A DNA stretch of 64,000 nucleotides from Diphasiastrum complanatum (taxonomy: Eukaryota > Streptophyta > Lycopodiopsida > Lycopodiales > Lycopodiaceae): the NCBI GenBank assembly GCA_029204225.1, contig CM055096.1, positions 77,564,580 to 77,628,579 of the forward strand, in the 5' to 3' direction. The position numbers and the translations under genes are program-made. Numbering within the stretch: the stretch's first letter is position 1; each line of letters begins with the position of its first letter. This document shows, piece by piece, positions 11,161-23,400 of this stretch. The notes below the pieces were generated by a model. It was not told where the DNA came from, ran no database searches, and saw only the letters and a program-made list of their open reading frames with translations.

Positions 11161-14100
11161 TGACATGCATATAGATTTAGATCATGAAATGGCCAAACTT
11201 GGGCTAGTAGAAACTCGAGGTACCATAAATGCATAAAGTCCTAAATGTCCAAAGTGACATGCAAGGTATGCAAAAGTTGTCATGTACACATGCAAGTGAA
11301 ATTGTACTTTAGTAGTGTAGAATTTGCCACATGTAGAAAGTAGGTAGATATAGGTGCATAAACATGCATGCAAAGTGATATGTGTCACTATTTTGGTAGA
11401 TTAGACTTGTAGATGTCGAGAAAAGTGGTTGCGTGTTAGTACTACCATGAGCTACAATCATTTCCTATATATGTAAGTGAGAATCAAGCATTGTAGCAAA
11501 TTCATGGCAATTTGGATATTATAATTGTAAGCTTGTATTGTGATTCTCTCTCTAACTCTAGGAGATCCTTTTTCTCATGTGATAAATTTTCATTGTACTT
11601 TCTCACACGTGTGGAATGTAGTTACTTTTGATTATTTGCATTATGGATTGTGTTCTAGCCTTGGATTCTAGTATTAGATTGTGGATTTCACTCTAAATGT
11701 GATGGCATGTGCTATCACAAAGCTTAGGGAAGGTCATTGACACATTTGTGGTTTCCCCACATATGTGTACTTGCTGGTTTTTTTCACATGGTATCAGAGC
11801 CATACTAAGCTCTTACTGCAATAATCAGTCTGTGCATGAGAAATACTGAGATAATTCAAGCTAGGAAGCAGGATTTCACAATTTTCTATCAATTTTTTTG
11901 GATCTTGTGAATTGTAGAGGTCATTAATGTAATGATCAGATCTGAACAGAGGATGTACGGATTTCAGACTATTCACAAGTGTGAAATCCAGCCCATCTCT
12001 TTCCTTTTGTTCTCCCTTATGCTTCATCCAAAGATATTGATAGTATAGCTTGCTGGAAAGCTAAAGATGTCTACTTTCCACTACAAATGGTTTCAAATCA
12101 TTCTGATGAGCCTAGCAAGATTTGTAAACACTCAAAGTAGGGTGTGTAGTTCGTCTAATCCTGTGTGGCCACTATTGATTTGATCCAGGAATTTGCTAGT
12201 TTGATTCTAAATCCATTTCTGAGTTGTCAATCATAGATAGAATTGTTCTGAACAAGTTTGTGAAGTCATAGTCACATCATTTCACACAACTGAGTTGTGT
12301 TTGAGTTTCATGTGAGATTCTAGAGTGTTTTTCAATACTTTGAAACTCTGAAAAAGTTGACATCGAACTTGTAAGTGCTTCATCACTAGATAGAGGCTAG
12401 TTTCAAATTCAAGTTGATTGATTATCTGTTGTGAGCTAGATCTCATATATTTTGTGGCAATTTCAATAGGTTGGATTAACATTCCAAGTTAGATCCTAGG
12501 TTGAGAGAGAAGCAACACATTCAATTCCATTTATTTGTGATTACTAGAAAAAATTTCAAAGAGAACATGACATCCATGGGTTCATATCTCTTGGATCATG
12601 GTGAGAGGTTAACATCTTCCAATTATGCTATTTGGAAGATAAGAATGAATCATTATTGGTTCTTCAATATGTGATGGACATTGTGTTAGGAATTGAGGTC
12701 GAACCTGAAGCTCCTAATGAAGCTCAGACATTCAAGAAGAGATCTAGAATTGCTTTTCATTTTATCAAGATGAATGTGTCCAATGAAGTGTTAAGAGATA
12801 TTAGTTCTTGCACCTTAGCCAAGGAGGCTTGGGATATCCTTAAGACAATTTATGAAGCAAAGAACACATCAAGATTACTCACACTTAGAAATCAGGTATT
12901 TCTAAGCTATCAAAGAGTTGATGAGAGTGCTTCAAACTATGTCATGAGAGTTAAAGATCTTCACAGAGAACTAGCATGCATTGGAGATACTCTAGAGAAA
13001 AATGAACTTGTTCAAGTAATCCTTTATGGATTAAGAGATGAGTATGAAAACATTCTCCAATCCTATGCTAACAGGGAGGAGCTACCATCATTGGAAACTC
13101 TTCAAGGAGTCCCGATTGCTGAAGAAAGCATGCAAGAGAACAAGTTGCTGAGGATCAATAAACTCTCATTGAAGGATAGTGGAGATGACAAAGCACTCTT
13201 CACCAAGGACAAGTCAACAGGCAAGGGCAAAGGACAACATCAACACTTCAAGAAGGACAAGGACAAAGCAAAGAACAAAGACTATGATGGAGAAGAAGAT
13301 GATTTATTTCATTCTGAGACACTCATGGTGTCAAGTTTCTCCTCTACACCCCTCAATGATGTATCTTGGTATATTGATAGTGGTGCTACATCACATACGA
13401 GTTACACCAAAAGTTCTTTTGTTTCTATTGAACCTTTTCAAGAACTTAAAGAATCAATATACACAGCTATTGGTCATGCATGTTCTATTGAAGGAGTTGG
13501 AAGCATTTTCTTGAATCGTGCATCTTCTATGAGTTTATCACTTTCCAATGTACTTTTTGTTACTAAACTCACAAAGAATTTGATTAGTGTTGAAAAGTTG
13601 CTTGATGATGGTTTTTATGTGGAATTCAATATCAGTAATTGTATCATTAAGAAACGTGATGAGATTCTAGCATGTGGATCAAAATATGGTGGCATTTCAA
13701 GTTAGATCTACATGAAAGTACAAGTCCTTGTGATAATGCTTTGATGACTAGTATTTCCAATGAGGAAGTATGGCATAGGAGATCTGATGATACCAATTTC
13801 ATATCTATGTCTTCGATAGTCAAGGAGATCAAGCCAAGGAGATCCAAGTTTATGGATCATAGTTGGATGCTTATCCACCAAGGAGGGCTATAAAGCCTTT
13901 ATATTCTCTATCTCAAAGGTGCTTGAGAATGGAGATTGTATCATTCATGAAGATCTATTTTCAACCTTGGAAAGGGCTGAGATCATTGTATCTCAAGGTG
14001 CACAAGTCATTTCTATTGAGAATAGTCAACTTATGATGGGGTCAAGGTTTGCCAGAGGAGTATCCTCAACATGTGTATTCAAGGGGATCTTCGTTATACA

Positions 14101-14175
14101 AGGCCAAGTCCTTCTGGTTCTTTTTTCATGGAAAAGAAAGGAAAAGTTCAGGTGGTATTCACTCCAAAATACTCA
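11161..14175 (+). mobile_element. Ty1/copia fossil (family X): 5' LTR, primer site, gag, protease
   Basis: The 5' LTR at 11,161-11,788 (628 bp, TGACATGC...TTTTTCACA) is followed directly by the primer site TGGTATCAGAGCC at 11,789-11,801. A leader leads to a gag beginning near 12,570. The long frame 12,632-13,705 holds a UBN2-type copia gag (IKMNVSNEVLRDISSCTLAKEAW) and then the aspartic protease (WYIDSGATSHT) and pre-integrase region. Fragmentary reading continues to about 14,170, and no reverse transcriptase or 3' LTR is seen. The same LTR family makes up the fold-back block at 58.9-64 kb. It is a broken copy. Confidence 0.9.
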
Positions 14176-14180
14176 TATAA

Positions 14181-16560
14181 GTACTAGTGCTTGTAGAAAG
14201 ATGTGTGATGGAGTGGTTCATGCTCTCCCCCATACAAAAAAGTCCAAAAAATTAAAATTTAAAAAAAGGGGGTCTGTATGTGAGGGATCAAAAACTGACA
14301 AGGTGAGCTAATTATTGATTGCCTCAAGCTAATATGTAATAGTTTCACTCAGCCACATTCATGATAAACTCATGCATATGCTCCAATCATACACCTTCAA
14401 ATACTCATATTTCTATAAGATTATTTCACCTTTAGAAGTGTACATTTGATTTGAATCCCAAAAACTATGACGTGCATTTTGGTTGAGGCCTTTGATGTCT
14501 TTTAAGGCATTGTCATCCTAACTTTAGCTGATCTCCCTTGGCTGCTTATGCTCACAAAATAACAGGCAGCCTAAAAAAAGAAGTGAAGTCAATGACATAC
14601 AAGACCAAAAATCGTGAAGTGTTTGTAAGAAATTCCACACTGAAATTTGTTTCAGTTCATGCCCTTCATGTAAAAACAATTTCCATCTTCATGATAACCT
14701 TGCATGTTAGTACATTAAGAGTAACTTTTGATGTGATGTAGACTAACAAAGTGCACATTAAGGGTAATCTTGGAATAGTTTAATCCTCACTTGAATTGAG
14801 GGTGCACGTGTGGGCCCCTCATCCCCAATGATGCAGAATTATCTATTTAGAATCGTGATGGATGATGAGAAGTTTTAGGAATCATGGATCATTGAATGAG
14901 AGTGGGGCTTTGCCTGCACACTTAGTCCAGATAATAATATACTCATCCAATAAATTCTAATTTTATGCTAGAAATATAAGGTTGCGGAATTAAAACTTCA
15001 AGTTGAAGAAAAAATGTCATGATGAAAGTCCTGTCAAATTTCCACCTTGCCAAAACAAAGTATATACCTACTTTTGAAACACGTGCTCAAGAGCATAAAG
15101 TGGGACTCCCTATAGGGAACTCTATGACTACCATTTGGCAGCATGTATGGCAACGTATCACCTATTGCTCCAGTCTAGCATAAAGGCGATGGTGTGATGC
15201 TCTCAATTACAATCCTTCTGAATTGGTTGGTCTTGCCACTTGTTGTTGCTAAGCATTCTCAATTTGGGTGTATGCTTATCCATAAAGTAGTACTAGTGCT
15301 TGTAGGACCCACTTTATCATAGAGTGTGATGGAGTGGTTCATGCTCTCCATGATGAAATATATCCCAAAAAGGGTTTGTTTGAAAATGAAGGGGGTTTGC
15401 ATGCGAGAGATTAAATATTGACAAGGTGAGCTAAACATCGATCGCCTCAAGCTAATATGTGATAGTTTCACTCAGCCACATTCATAATTGCCTCATGCAT
15501 GTGTCGTGGTCATACACCTATAAGTTTTCATATCTTTAGAGTCGTTACAAATATGAACCAAGCCCAAGCTTTAACATTATCCTAATTTAGAAGAGTACAT
15601 TCAATTTAAATCCCAAAAACCAGAGGCTCAAAGTACATGATTCGCATGCTTAGAAGCATACATTTGATTTGAGTCCCAAAACTTGTGATGTGCATTTTTG
15701 TTAAGGCCTTTGACATCTTTTAAAACATTGTCATGCTTACTTTGACTAATGTCCCTTGGCTACTTGAACACACAAAAGGAAAGTCTAACAAGTGGCAAGC
15801 CTTAAAAAAAAGTGAAGAATGATGACATACAAGACATAAAAAAAGTGATGTTTGTAAGAAATTCCACATTGAAAATTGTTTAAATTCCTATCGTTCATAT
15901 ATAAATGACTTCAGTCTCATGATTGATTACCTTGAGTGTAAGGACATTACTAGTAAATTGTGATGCACATTAAGTGTAATTTCAAAATAGCTTATTCTTC
16001 AACTCGACCGAGGGTGCAAGTGTAGCCCCACCCTCATATTCATCATGATGGATGATGAAAAGTTTCACGACTCATGGATCATTGGATTGGAGTGGCGCCC
16101 TACTTACACCCTTGGTCCAGACATTGAGAATACACTCATCCAATAAATTCTAATTTGATGTTGGATGATTATGTGCATGAATAGAAGAACACCCAATAGA
16201 AATACAAGGTCGCAGTATTAAAACTTGAAGCTTAAGAACAAACGTCATGATGAAAGTCCTGTCGAATTTCTACCTTGCCAAAACAAAGTATATACCTATT
16301 TTTGAAACATGTGCTCAAGAGCATAAAGTTGGGCTATGTGTAGGGGGGGGGGGGGGTGGGTTTGTGATCCTCGCAAGCATCCTTCTCCATTGGTTGATGA
16401 AGCTACTCGTGCCACTTGTTGCCTCTTGTTGCAACTAAGCACTCTCGCTTCGGCGGTATGCTCATCCTTAAAGTAGTACTACTAGTGCTTGGAGGACCCA
16501 CTTTTTCATAGATGTGTGATGGAGTGGTTCACTCTCCACCATAAGAAAATATTTTAAAAA
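14181..16560. repeat. tandem repeat, unit about 1.1-1.2 kb, two units plus a partial third
   Basis: The unit start (GTACTAGTGCTTG then GTGTGATGGAGTGGTTCA) recurs at 14,181, 15,290 and 16,475. Within each full unit the same landmarks follow in order: GACAAGGTGAGCTAA, CCTCAAGCTAATATGTG, GTTTCACTCAGCCACATTC, then ATTTGAT...AATCCCAAAA and GTCATGATGAAAGTCCTGTC near the end. The copies are clearly diverged. No protein is recognisable, and the unit resembles a non-autonomous repeat or satellite. A poly-G run (13 or so) lies at 16,340-16,355. Confidence 0.85.
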
Positions 16561-16600
16561 AAGGTCTTTATGGGAAAAAAAAAAACAAACTCCATTGATC

Positions 16601-16691
16601 AACCTCACCACATAGTATTGCCTTTGCAATGCAAGGCCAAAAAAGGAACCTCACCACATAGTATTGCCTTTGCAATGCAAGGCGAAAAAGG
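16601..16691. repeat. 46-bp tandem duplication
   Basis: Two adjacent copies (16,601-16,646 and 16,647-16,691) differ at one or two bases and share AACCTCACCACATAGTATTG. They lie 600 bp upstream of the secreted-peptide gene. Confidence 0.9.
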
Positions 16692-17039
16692 GGAGGTTTG
16701 TATGGGCTAGATTAAAAAAAAGATTAGAGTTTTGACCGTTGAGTTGACCAAAAAAGATATTAATTGTGAAGAGGGAGATAGATATTTTTGATCTGTTGCA
16801 CACTCTGCTCAACACACGACCGCGTTCTGAGGCGGTGGACAATACTGTATATGCAGCGAAGTCGTATACACTATACCAATTCTCGTCGCAGCTTCACTCT
16901 CCAATCACACAACTAGATATGCATCTGCATGCATATGCACGCGTGATACTTCATGTTCCGATCTTTGTGACTATGCCTTTGAAGTAGAAATATCTTGTCA
17001 GTATTACTTCCCCAGCACATCCTTTACGGTCTGTGTTAC

Positions 17040-17152
17040 CCCTTTGTTCTATTTTGAATGCCCATCACTTGTTTTCAACTCAGTTGTCAGACTTCCCTTT
17101 GTTCTAGTCTGAATGCCCATCACTTGTTTCCAGTTCTGTTGTCAGACTTCCT
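17040..17152. repeat. 56-bp tandem duplication in the peptide-gene upstream region
   Basis: CCCTTTGTTCTA, GAATGCCCATCACTTGTTT and GTTGTCAGACTTCC occur twice in the same order with a period of about 56 bp. The second copy ends about 65 bp before the TATA box at 17,218, so both copies lie within the proximal promoter. Confidence 0.85.
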
Positions 17153-17217
17153 AGTAACTAATTAACCATCAGACTTGTAGATATCTATATGCATGTAAAT
17201 CAATGTGTGGGTTTATG

Positions 17218-17229
17218 TATATAAATAGA
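17218..17229 (+). promoter_or_regulatory. TATA box of the secreted-peptide gene
   Basis: TATATAAATAGA, a near-ideal plant TATA box, lies about 63 bp upstream of the ATG at 17,292. Transcription would be expected to start near 17,250, leaving a leader of roughly 40 nt. Confidence 0.7.
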
Positions 17230-17291
17230 CCACCACCCCAACATCAATCGCGACTAGTTCATTTATTAGTAGTGTGCTCTAAATATTCACC

Positions 17292-17642
17292 ATGAACATC
17301 ACGTCTTATTTGCTTGTGGTTCTTTGTGCACTCATCTTGATCCCCGCCGTAGTAAAGCCTGTCCAATGTGTCGTGCCTTATCTCAAACACAGCTCACAAC
17401 AATTGCCAAGGAAACTGGGAGTGATAGCGGAAAAAGGTCTTCTACACTATGAAAAGTTGACGAAAAACAATGATGCGCAGCTGGAGGTGCGAAAGCTTTA
17501 CAATCCCAAAGACAGTCATCCGCTGTTGTCCACAGAACAGTGGCAAGCTCAAAGCAAGTGGATAATTCTACCCAAAGGACCAACTCCTCCTTCAGCACCC
17601 ACCTCCTCTTGTCGTGGATGTAATTACAGCGGCCATGCTTAA
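17292..17642 (+). CDS. small secreted peptide precursor, IDA-like candidate
   Basis: This is a 116-residue single-exon gene with a clear signal peptide (MNITSYLLVVLCALILIPAVV, cleavage near residue 23-26). A charged pro-region follows, then a short C-terminal motif, LPKGPTPPSAPTSSCRGC, ending CNYSGHA. In plants, INFLORESCENCE DEFICIENT IN ABSCISSION (IDA) and IDA-like precursors have this build, with a C-terminal peptide around PKGVPIPPSAPSKRHN perceived by HAESA-type receptor kinases at the cell surface. The PKG...PxPPSAP core matches. The tail differs: two cysteines and a GH ending replace SKRHN. So this is either a divergent IDA-like peptide or another proline-rich phytocytokine family. 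The start is supported by the TATA box at 17,218 and by the signal peptide beginning at this ATG. No damage is visible, so it is probably an intact host gene. Confidence 0.65.
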   Translation: MNITSYLLVVLCALILIPAVVKPVQCVVPYLKHSSQQLPRKLGVIAEKGLLHYEKLTKNNDAQLEVRKLYNPKDSHPLLSTEQWQAQSKWIILPKGPTPPSAPTSSCRGCNYSGHA

Positions 17643-19365
17643 CATGCAAGAGCTGGCTCCTTGCAGCAGGCAATGCCCTACAAGCCTTCTCGGTCTTAGG
17701 CCCGCTAACATGAATTTACTTTTTCCGGGAATTCGTTTATCCATAAAGCTTGAACATGAAGAAATCTTTGCCGTTTTGAGTAGCAGAAAGCCTTCATTTA
17801 AACAGAAAATTCAACTACAGCTTGTATATCCCACACTAGCAATCTAATTGTCATAAGATCAGGTGCAAACTCTTTTTGTAACTAAAGAAACATTGTGTTG
17901 AGCAGAATTCAGCTCAATTTGGAGCTGTATGCCATTGCTTTCATTCGAAACAGAACAGAGTTTTCTTCTCTTACATGCTAATCTCTTGATTTGCCAATTT
18001 CCTGGAGATTAACTCGAATTGCCCACGTCAAATAATAATTATTAGTGCATATTTCAACCTTTGCTATGGCTAACAAGGCTTGGCATTTCAGTTTCGTCTC
18101 CCATATGAAAATGCATAGAATATAGCGAGCTATTTGTATGCCACCAAGTGTCCCATCCCATGTGCTTGTAATTTGAGGTATATGAGGCTCATTAAGAGCT
18201 AAGGTTGATATTTTCCATGTGCCTATTTGGAGCTTCACATGTGGACAAGACTAAGGTCTTATTCTAGGAGCATGTGGCAAGTTAGTTGTCAACCAAGCGA
18301 GTGACTTACCTAACATTTTGAAAGCATTAGCTTGTTCGGGTGGGATTTAGAATTTTTTCAAGTGTATAAAATCCTTCGTGAGTTGATTGGTAATCGAATG
18401 CTTGTTTCTACTTGTGTTTTACATCTAACTAAAGCAATACACTTTGCTTTATAGTTTCATACATGCTTTGACCTCATCTTTATGTTTGAGTGATCAAGAT
18501 AAAAAATATAGTGGAGCAATTGCCAAAGTGACAATCATCAATTATTAGCATGGGAATGCCGAGTTCTAAAAAGTGCATCACCTTGGTGTGAAAATTCTAG
18601 AGCTTGTATAGTATTTGTGATTGTAACGAATCCCAAAAACTTAGTTTTCCACATTGTTGCTATATGATTTCTCATAAAGTTTTGTATATAATCAATCCAA
18701 TCTATTTTTCAAATGTATTTGAACATGCTTGACAATATCAATGTAATCAAATGTCATATTCTCAAATGTTTGCAAGGGCAATGTAACAAAATTGCTACAT
18801 ATCTGATAAGGTTCAAAGAACACATGTCTATTTTGCTGAGCTGTTGCAAAAACATAAAAAAAATGATGAAACAACGATATGAAGTACTCCCTAGCTTCAA
18901 TAACACCAAAACCATCGAGAAATGAAGATAGCATGATATCCAAATTAAGCCTACGTGAAGCTAAAGACATTGTATTAAAGGAATTATAGCCAAAAAACAC
19001 CAGATTAAATGTATGTATCGGTTATGTGTGCAATGATCAGAAGCAGTATTAACCTTTCAAGAAATTGCACACAAGAACGATATGTACGACCTAAACATTG
19101 GTAGAAGTGAAAAAAAATCACTAAAAATATTGGCCTCGAACTGATATTTATACACTTTCAACATTGTACACGTGTCACCAACATGGATCATGAAATAAAT
19201 GCGCCGTCAAATATTGGAATATTTGCCACGTTGCAACTTTACAACTATACAAAAAGAATATTCTCTCTGCATCTCTCTACCTCACTATTCGCACATATCC
19301 CATATCAATGCCCAAAAAGCCTGCATTAGGCCAAAACACGTTAATTGAACTTTATTATGCGTGGA
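17643..19365. other. 3' flank and 1.7 kb without a recognised gene
   Basis: The first 200-250 bp probably include the 3' UTR of the peptide gene. The rest shows only short frames without family resemblance, including a 102-codon minus-strand frame at 18,692-19,000 that I consider chance. Confidence 0.5.
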
Positions 19366-19368
19366 CCA

Positions 19369-19380
19369 AATGATATATAA
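19369..19380 (+). promoter_or_regulatory. TATA-like box upstream of the H3-like pseudogene
   Basis: GATATATAAATG lies about 140 bp before the ATG at 19,519. If real, the histone-like copy carries a promoter and arose by DNA-level duplication rather than retroposition. Confidence 0.4.
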
Positions 19381-19518
19381 ATGAATTTTATGATTCATTT
19401 TTGCGTTCACCAGTAGAGAAGAGCGTAGTTTTATTTATTTATTTATTGTTCTGTTTTGCTTTTTTGAGCCCAGTAAGGTGCTTTTAGTATGATTTTAGTG
19501 TTTTAGGCTGTAGTGTTT

Positions 19519-20265
19519 ATGGCTAGAGACAAAGTCATCATAAAAAAAAGCAAACAACAAGGGAGTGCCTTAGGCATAATAAAGTTTTGTGCACTATTTG
19601 TAGAGCAGCAAACGTAAATGTTGTGCTGAGCCGTCTGACTACACCTCGCATCCCATCGCCAATGGATAAGATGTCCGTAATCTCATCGAATCTAAGGTGC
19701 AGGCTACAGAACCAGTGCCTACAGATGTTGAGGACCTTTTTGGTTTCAACAATGCCATCGTTGTTGTTGTTGCTGCTGCTGGCTCTCCCACTGCTACTGA
19801 TTGTCCTGTTGTTGTAACTGGTTCTCTTGCTGGTGGTGGTTCTCTTGCTGCTATTGTTGGTTCCACTGATGTTGTTGCTTCTCTTGCTACTGTTGCTGGC
19901 TCTCTTGCTATTGCTACTGGTTCCCACCCACCTTGGGCATGAAAGAGAATGGAGAGGATGCAACCACCACCAAGACAAAGGTGTAAACAACGAAGGCATA
20001 ATTTATGGAGGAGATTGTAATGTATCAGAATAGCACCAAGCTCTTACTGCCTCGGGCCCCATTTTTTAGAGTGGTTGAAAAAATGATGGACATTTTAGTC
20101 CTTGACTACAGGATCACAAGTGAGGCCATGTCTGCATTGCAGGACGCTACTGAGAATAATCTCACTACACTATTTAAATATGCCTACCTTTGTGCCCAAC
20201 ATGCCAAGTGAGTGACTCTTATGCCACGTGATTCAATGTTGGCAACACTGTTGCAAGTTGAGTGA
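19519..20265 (+). pseudogene. histone H3-family gene (H3 variant or CENH3-like), decayed
   Basis: From 20,005 a frame reads EIVMYQNSTKLLLPRAPFF, DYRITSEAMSALQDATE and LFKYAYLCAQHAK, which follows the H3 alpha-N, alpha-1 and alpha-2 helices in order without gaps. After HAK a TGA (20,209-20,211) stands where H3 has an Arg codon (a CGA-to-TGA change would explain it). The same frame then reads VTLMPRDSMLATLLQVE and stops at 20,265, close to the normal H3 end (VTIMPKDIQLARRIRGERA). Upstream, the ATG at 19,519 begins MARDKVIIKKSKQQ, like the MARTK start of H3 and CENH3. Between them lies low-complexity sequence with other stops instead of a normal tail. H3 wraps DNA in nucleosomes, and CENH3 marks centromeres. 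The TPRF-type tail is missing and the core is divergent, so canonical H3 is unlikely. CENH3 is possible but unproven. Confidence 0.65.
19755..19925. repeat. GTT/GCT-rich short tandem repeat inside the H3-like pseudogene
   Basis: Degenerate repeats of GGTTCTCTTGCT followed by GTTGTT/GCTGCT triplets span about 170 bp. Open frames through it on both strands (poly-Leu, Val-Ala or Asn-Ser-Lys) are products of the repeat. Confidence 0.8.
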
Positions 20266-20461
20266 GAAAGTTTGCAAGGTTCTCCTAAGGTATTTAAGAT
20301 TTTTTGTGAAAACTCCTAAAAATGCACCCACTTTTGACCCTTTTTTTTGTGCATGTCATTTTAAAAAACCACCTATTTTTTAAGTTTTTTAAAGATTGAT
20401 AACCTAGTTGCTAAAGGTAACAGAGATAGTAATTTGTATTACTTGAGCATTCGAACTCGAG
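20266..20461. other. spacer between H3-like pseudogene and copia fossil
   Basis: Short AT-rich interval without a recognisable feature. The copia reading begins at about 20,462. Confidence 0.5.
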
Positions 20462-23400
20462 TCAAACAGTATTAAGTTGCTTTTCCACAAGAGTTTTGAA
20501 CTTTACAGAGGACTCAAAAACTTCACTTTTCTTAGACAAGAGATAAACCCAAGAGTATCTTGTTTTATCATCAATAAAAGTGACATACATAAGAGCTCCA
20601 CCATTTGTTTCATGTGAAAATGAATGAACATCCGAGTGTATAAGGTCAAGAGGAGAGTTAGATCTTATCATGGCAAAGATCTCTTGAAAGGAAGCTTATG
20701 AGATTTGGAGAGTCCACAAGTTTCACAAAGCTTGCCACACTTGGATATGAATTTGGGAAGTCCTCTTGCTAGATCCTTTGTCACCATGGTATCCATAACT
20801 TTGTAGTTAGGATGGCGTAACCTTTTGTGCCATAATTTTACTTGAGTGAGCTCCTCCCTTGCCATGTTCACACTTCCAACCATCACATTAGCATCCAATT
20901 TGAATAACCTCCCTTGCTTGAAACCACTAGCAATACTTTTTTCATCTTTCAAGATAGAACATGCTCCATGCTTGAAATGTACATCTAATCCACTATCCAT
21001 AAGTAGTCCTACACTCAACAAGTTCTTTGTAATTGAAGGTACATAAAGAACATTGTCTAGATCTACTTTTTAAATGATCCTAGACATAAAGGAATGGATC
21101 CAACCCCTACAATCACATTCTTCATCACTTGCAGTGAAGATAAATCTCTTAGAACTATTGTAAGAAAGTAGATTAGAAAAGTAGTCTTTTTGGTGAGTCA
21201 TGTGAGAGCTTGCCCCACTATCAATCCACCAAGTGTCTTGATTAGATGTTTGTGGTGAGGATACCATCAAAGATAGATTGCCTTCTTCCGCATCCGCAAG
21301 CACAAGATTGCCTTGATTGTCCTTCTCTTGGGCATTCTTCTTCTTGTAGCACTCGAATGCAAAATGTCCCTTTTTTCCACAAAAGAAACACTTTAGCTTC
21401 TTCTTGTCCTTCTTGCTCTTGCCTTTGGAACTTGATGCTCCATCTTTGTTCTCCATCTCCATGTCTTGAGTCTTCTTGGATGGAAACTTCTTCTTCTTGC
21501 CTTTCAAAGAAAAGTTACCTTTTTCATCACCATCATTCAAAGATAAGGAACTCATCCTACTTTTGATATGAAGCATTCTACTCTCCCCACTAACAAGCAC
21601 ACTTTGAAGTTTTTCAATACTAGGAAGTGAATCTTGAATAGCAAAGGTTTGAACAAGATTGGAATAATTGTCTCCTAATCCATTCAAAATGATTTGAACT
21701 AATTCATCATCTTTGATTTTATCATCTATAGAAGACAACTCCTTATTCAAAGATTTGATCCTAAAGACATAATTTTGGGCACTTTCACTACTTCCTTTCA
21801 TGCTTTGAAGGATTTGATTCCTAAGCATGAGTATCCTTGAAGTGTTCTTGGATCCATAAATGGCTTTTAATGAGTCCCATGCCTCTTTGGATGTGGCACA
21901 AGATGAGATTTCTTTCAGAAGTTCATTACTTACATTCATTTTTATGCAATGTAATGCAACTCTACATCTCTTTTTGTACTTAGCCAACTCAACTCCTCCT
22001 TGAGGTTCTACTTCCACCTCAAGTACTATGTCATAAAGATCATGAAGTACAAGCAAAGACTCCATTCGAGCTATCCAAGTAGCATAATTAGTGGATGTAA
22101 GTCTTTCACTAGCTTCAAGCAAAAAACCACCCATTGATGCCATTTTTGAATGTGAAAAAGCACTAGAAACTCTTATGGTTTCTCTAAGAGATCTGAACCT
22201 AAAGTCTTCTAGAAATTTAGAAAGCTTATAGACTCAATCCTATCACTCATGAACCAATCTAGAATGATGGAAATTTAGATTCTAGTCTCAAACTTGCAAA
22301 ATCACTCCTTAATCTATGATTTTTAGCAATTTCTCTCTTCAACCTCAACATACACTCCAAAAATTAGAGAAGATCAATTAGTGCACCTAATTCAAGCTTC
22401 AATTTTAATTTTTTGGCTGATCTAATCCAAGAACTAATGAAGGGATTAGATTCAGTATATAAAATGCTTGATTTTGCACCAAAAATCACTCAATTGGGTA
22501 TGTGAGTCAAATTCTACAAATTTTTGAAATTTCTCACTCAAAATCGGAGCTGTACAGCCTCACACGTGTGAAAAGGGTCCCTACAGCCCACAACAAGATC
22601 TGGACCAAAAATTTTGAGGATAGCTATCAAATCCAACTCGCTACACAAAATTTGACTAGTTTTCAGAAAACTGCTAATTTTGGCTTTGATTTGGATTATC
22701 AATTTCAACAAAACCTCTTGTACTAGGCTCTGATACCATGTGGAAAAAGTACAAAAAGGACCAAGAGTGGATTCTAATATAATCCTCAAGAGGGATTGGT
22801 TGTTAGATTACTTGATCTATCAATCTACTTGAGATAATGATCAATCTAAATCAATTCTAGATACAAAATCCTAACAAGAACAATCATTAATTGAAGGTAG
22901 GTGTACTTTCTGGTTTCACATGTGTGAAACACTGTCTGAGTACGAACTCCGACCTGAAAATCAAGTACACATTGATAGCACCTCAAAACAATCAAAACAA
23001 ATGTAGACAAATGAAGAGAATCACTCAAAATTGTTTCCAAAACCAAGATTGGTGTCTCACATTGATTATGGCCAAATAAGCCTCTATATATACACTTTTG
23101 GAGCTCGACGTACTGATCATGCATCAGATCTCACACGTGTGAGGATGCCTTGTCACCATCATGCAATTTGACACTTGGATCAAAACTTTCCATTTTGGGC
23201 ATTTTTGATCTATTTTCCTACTATATGGAGATCTTCATGGAAATCTTCTAGAAGCAAAAACTAGTCTACTTCAGCTATTTCCACATGTGTGAGCTGTCCT
23301 CTACACATGGGATGTGACACCTATTCAAAATATTTGACTCATGCAATCATTAGATTGGTGCCATGTGTCATATCTCTAGAAAACTAGTTTTTGGCCATTT

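Noticed and set aside
19538-19999. 153-codon minus-strand frame and poly-Leu/Val-Ala plus-strand frames
   Set aside because: All cross the GTT/GCT short repeat. Their composition is explained by it, and they overlap the histone-like pseudogene.
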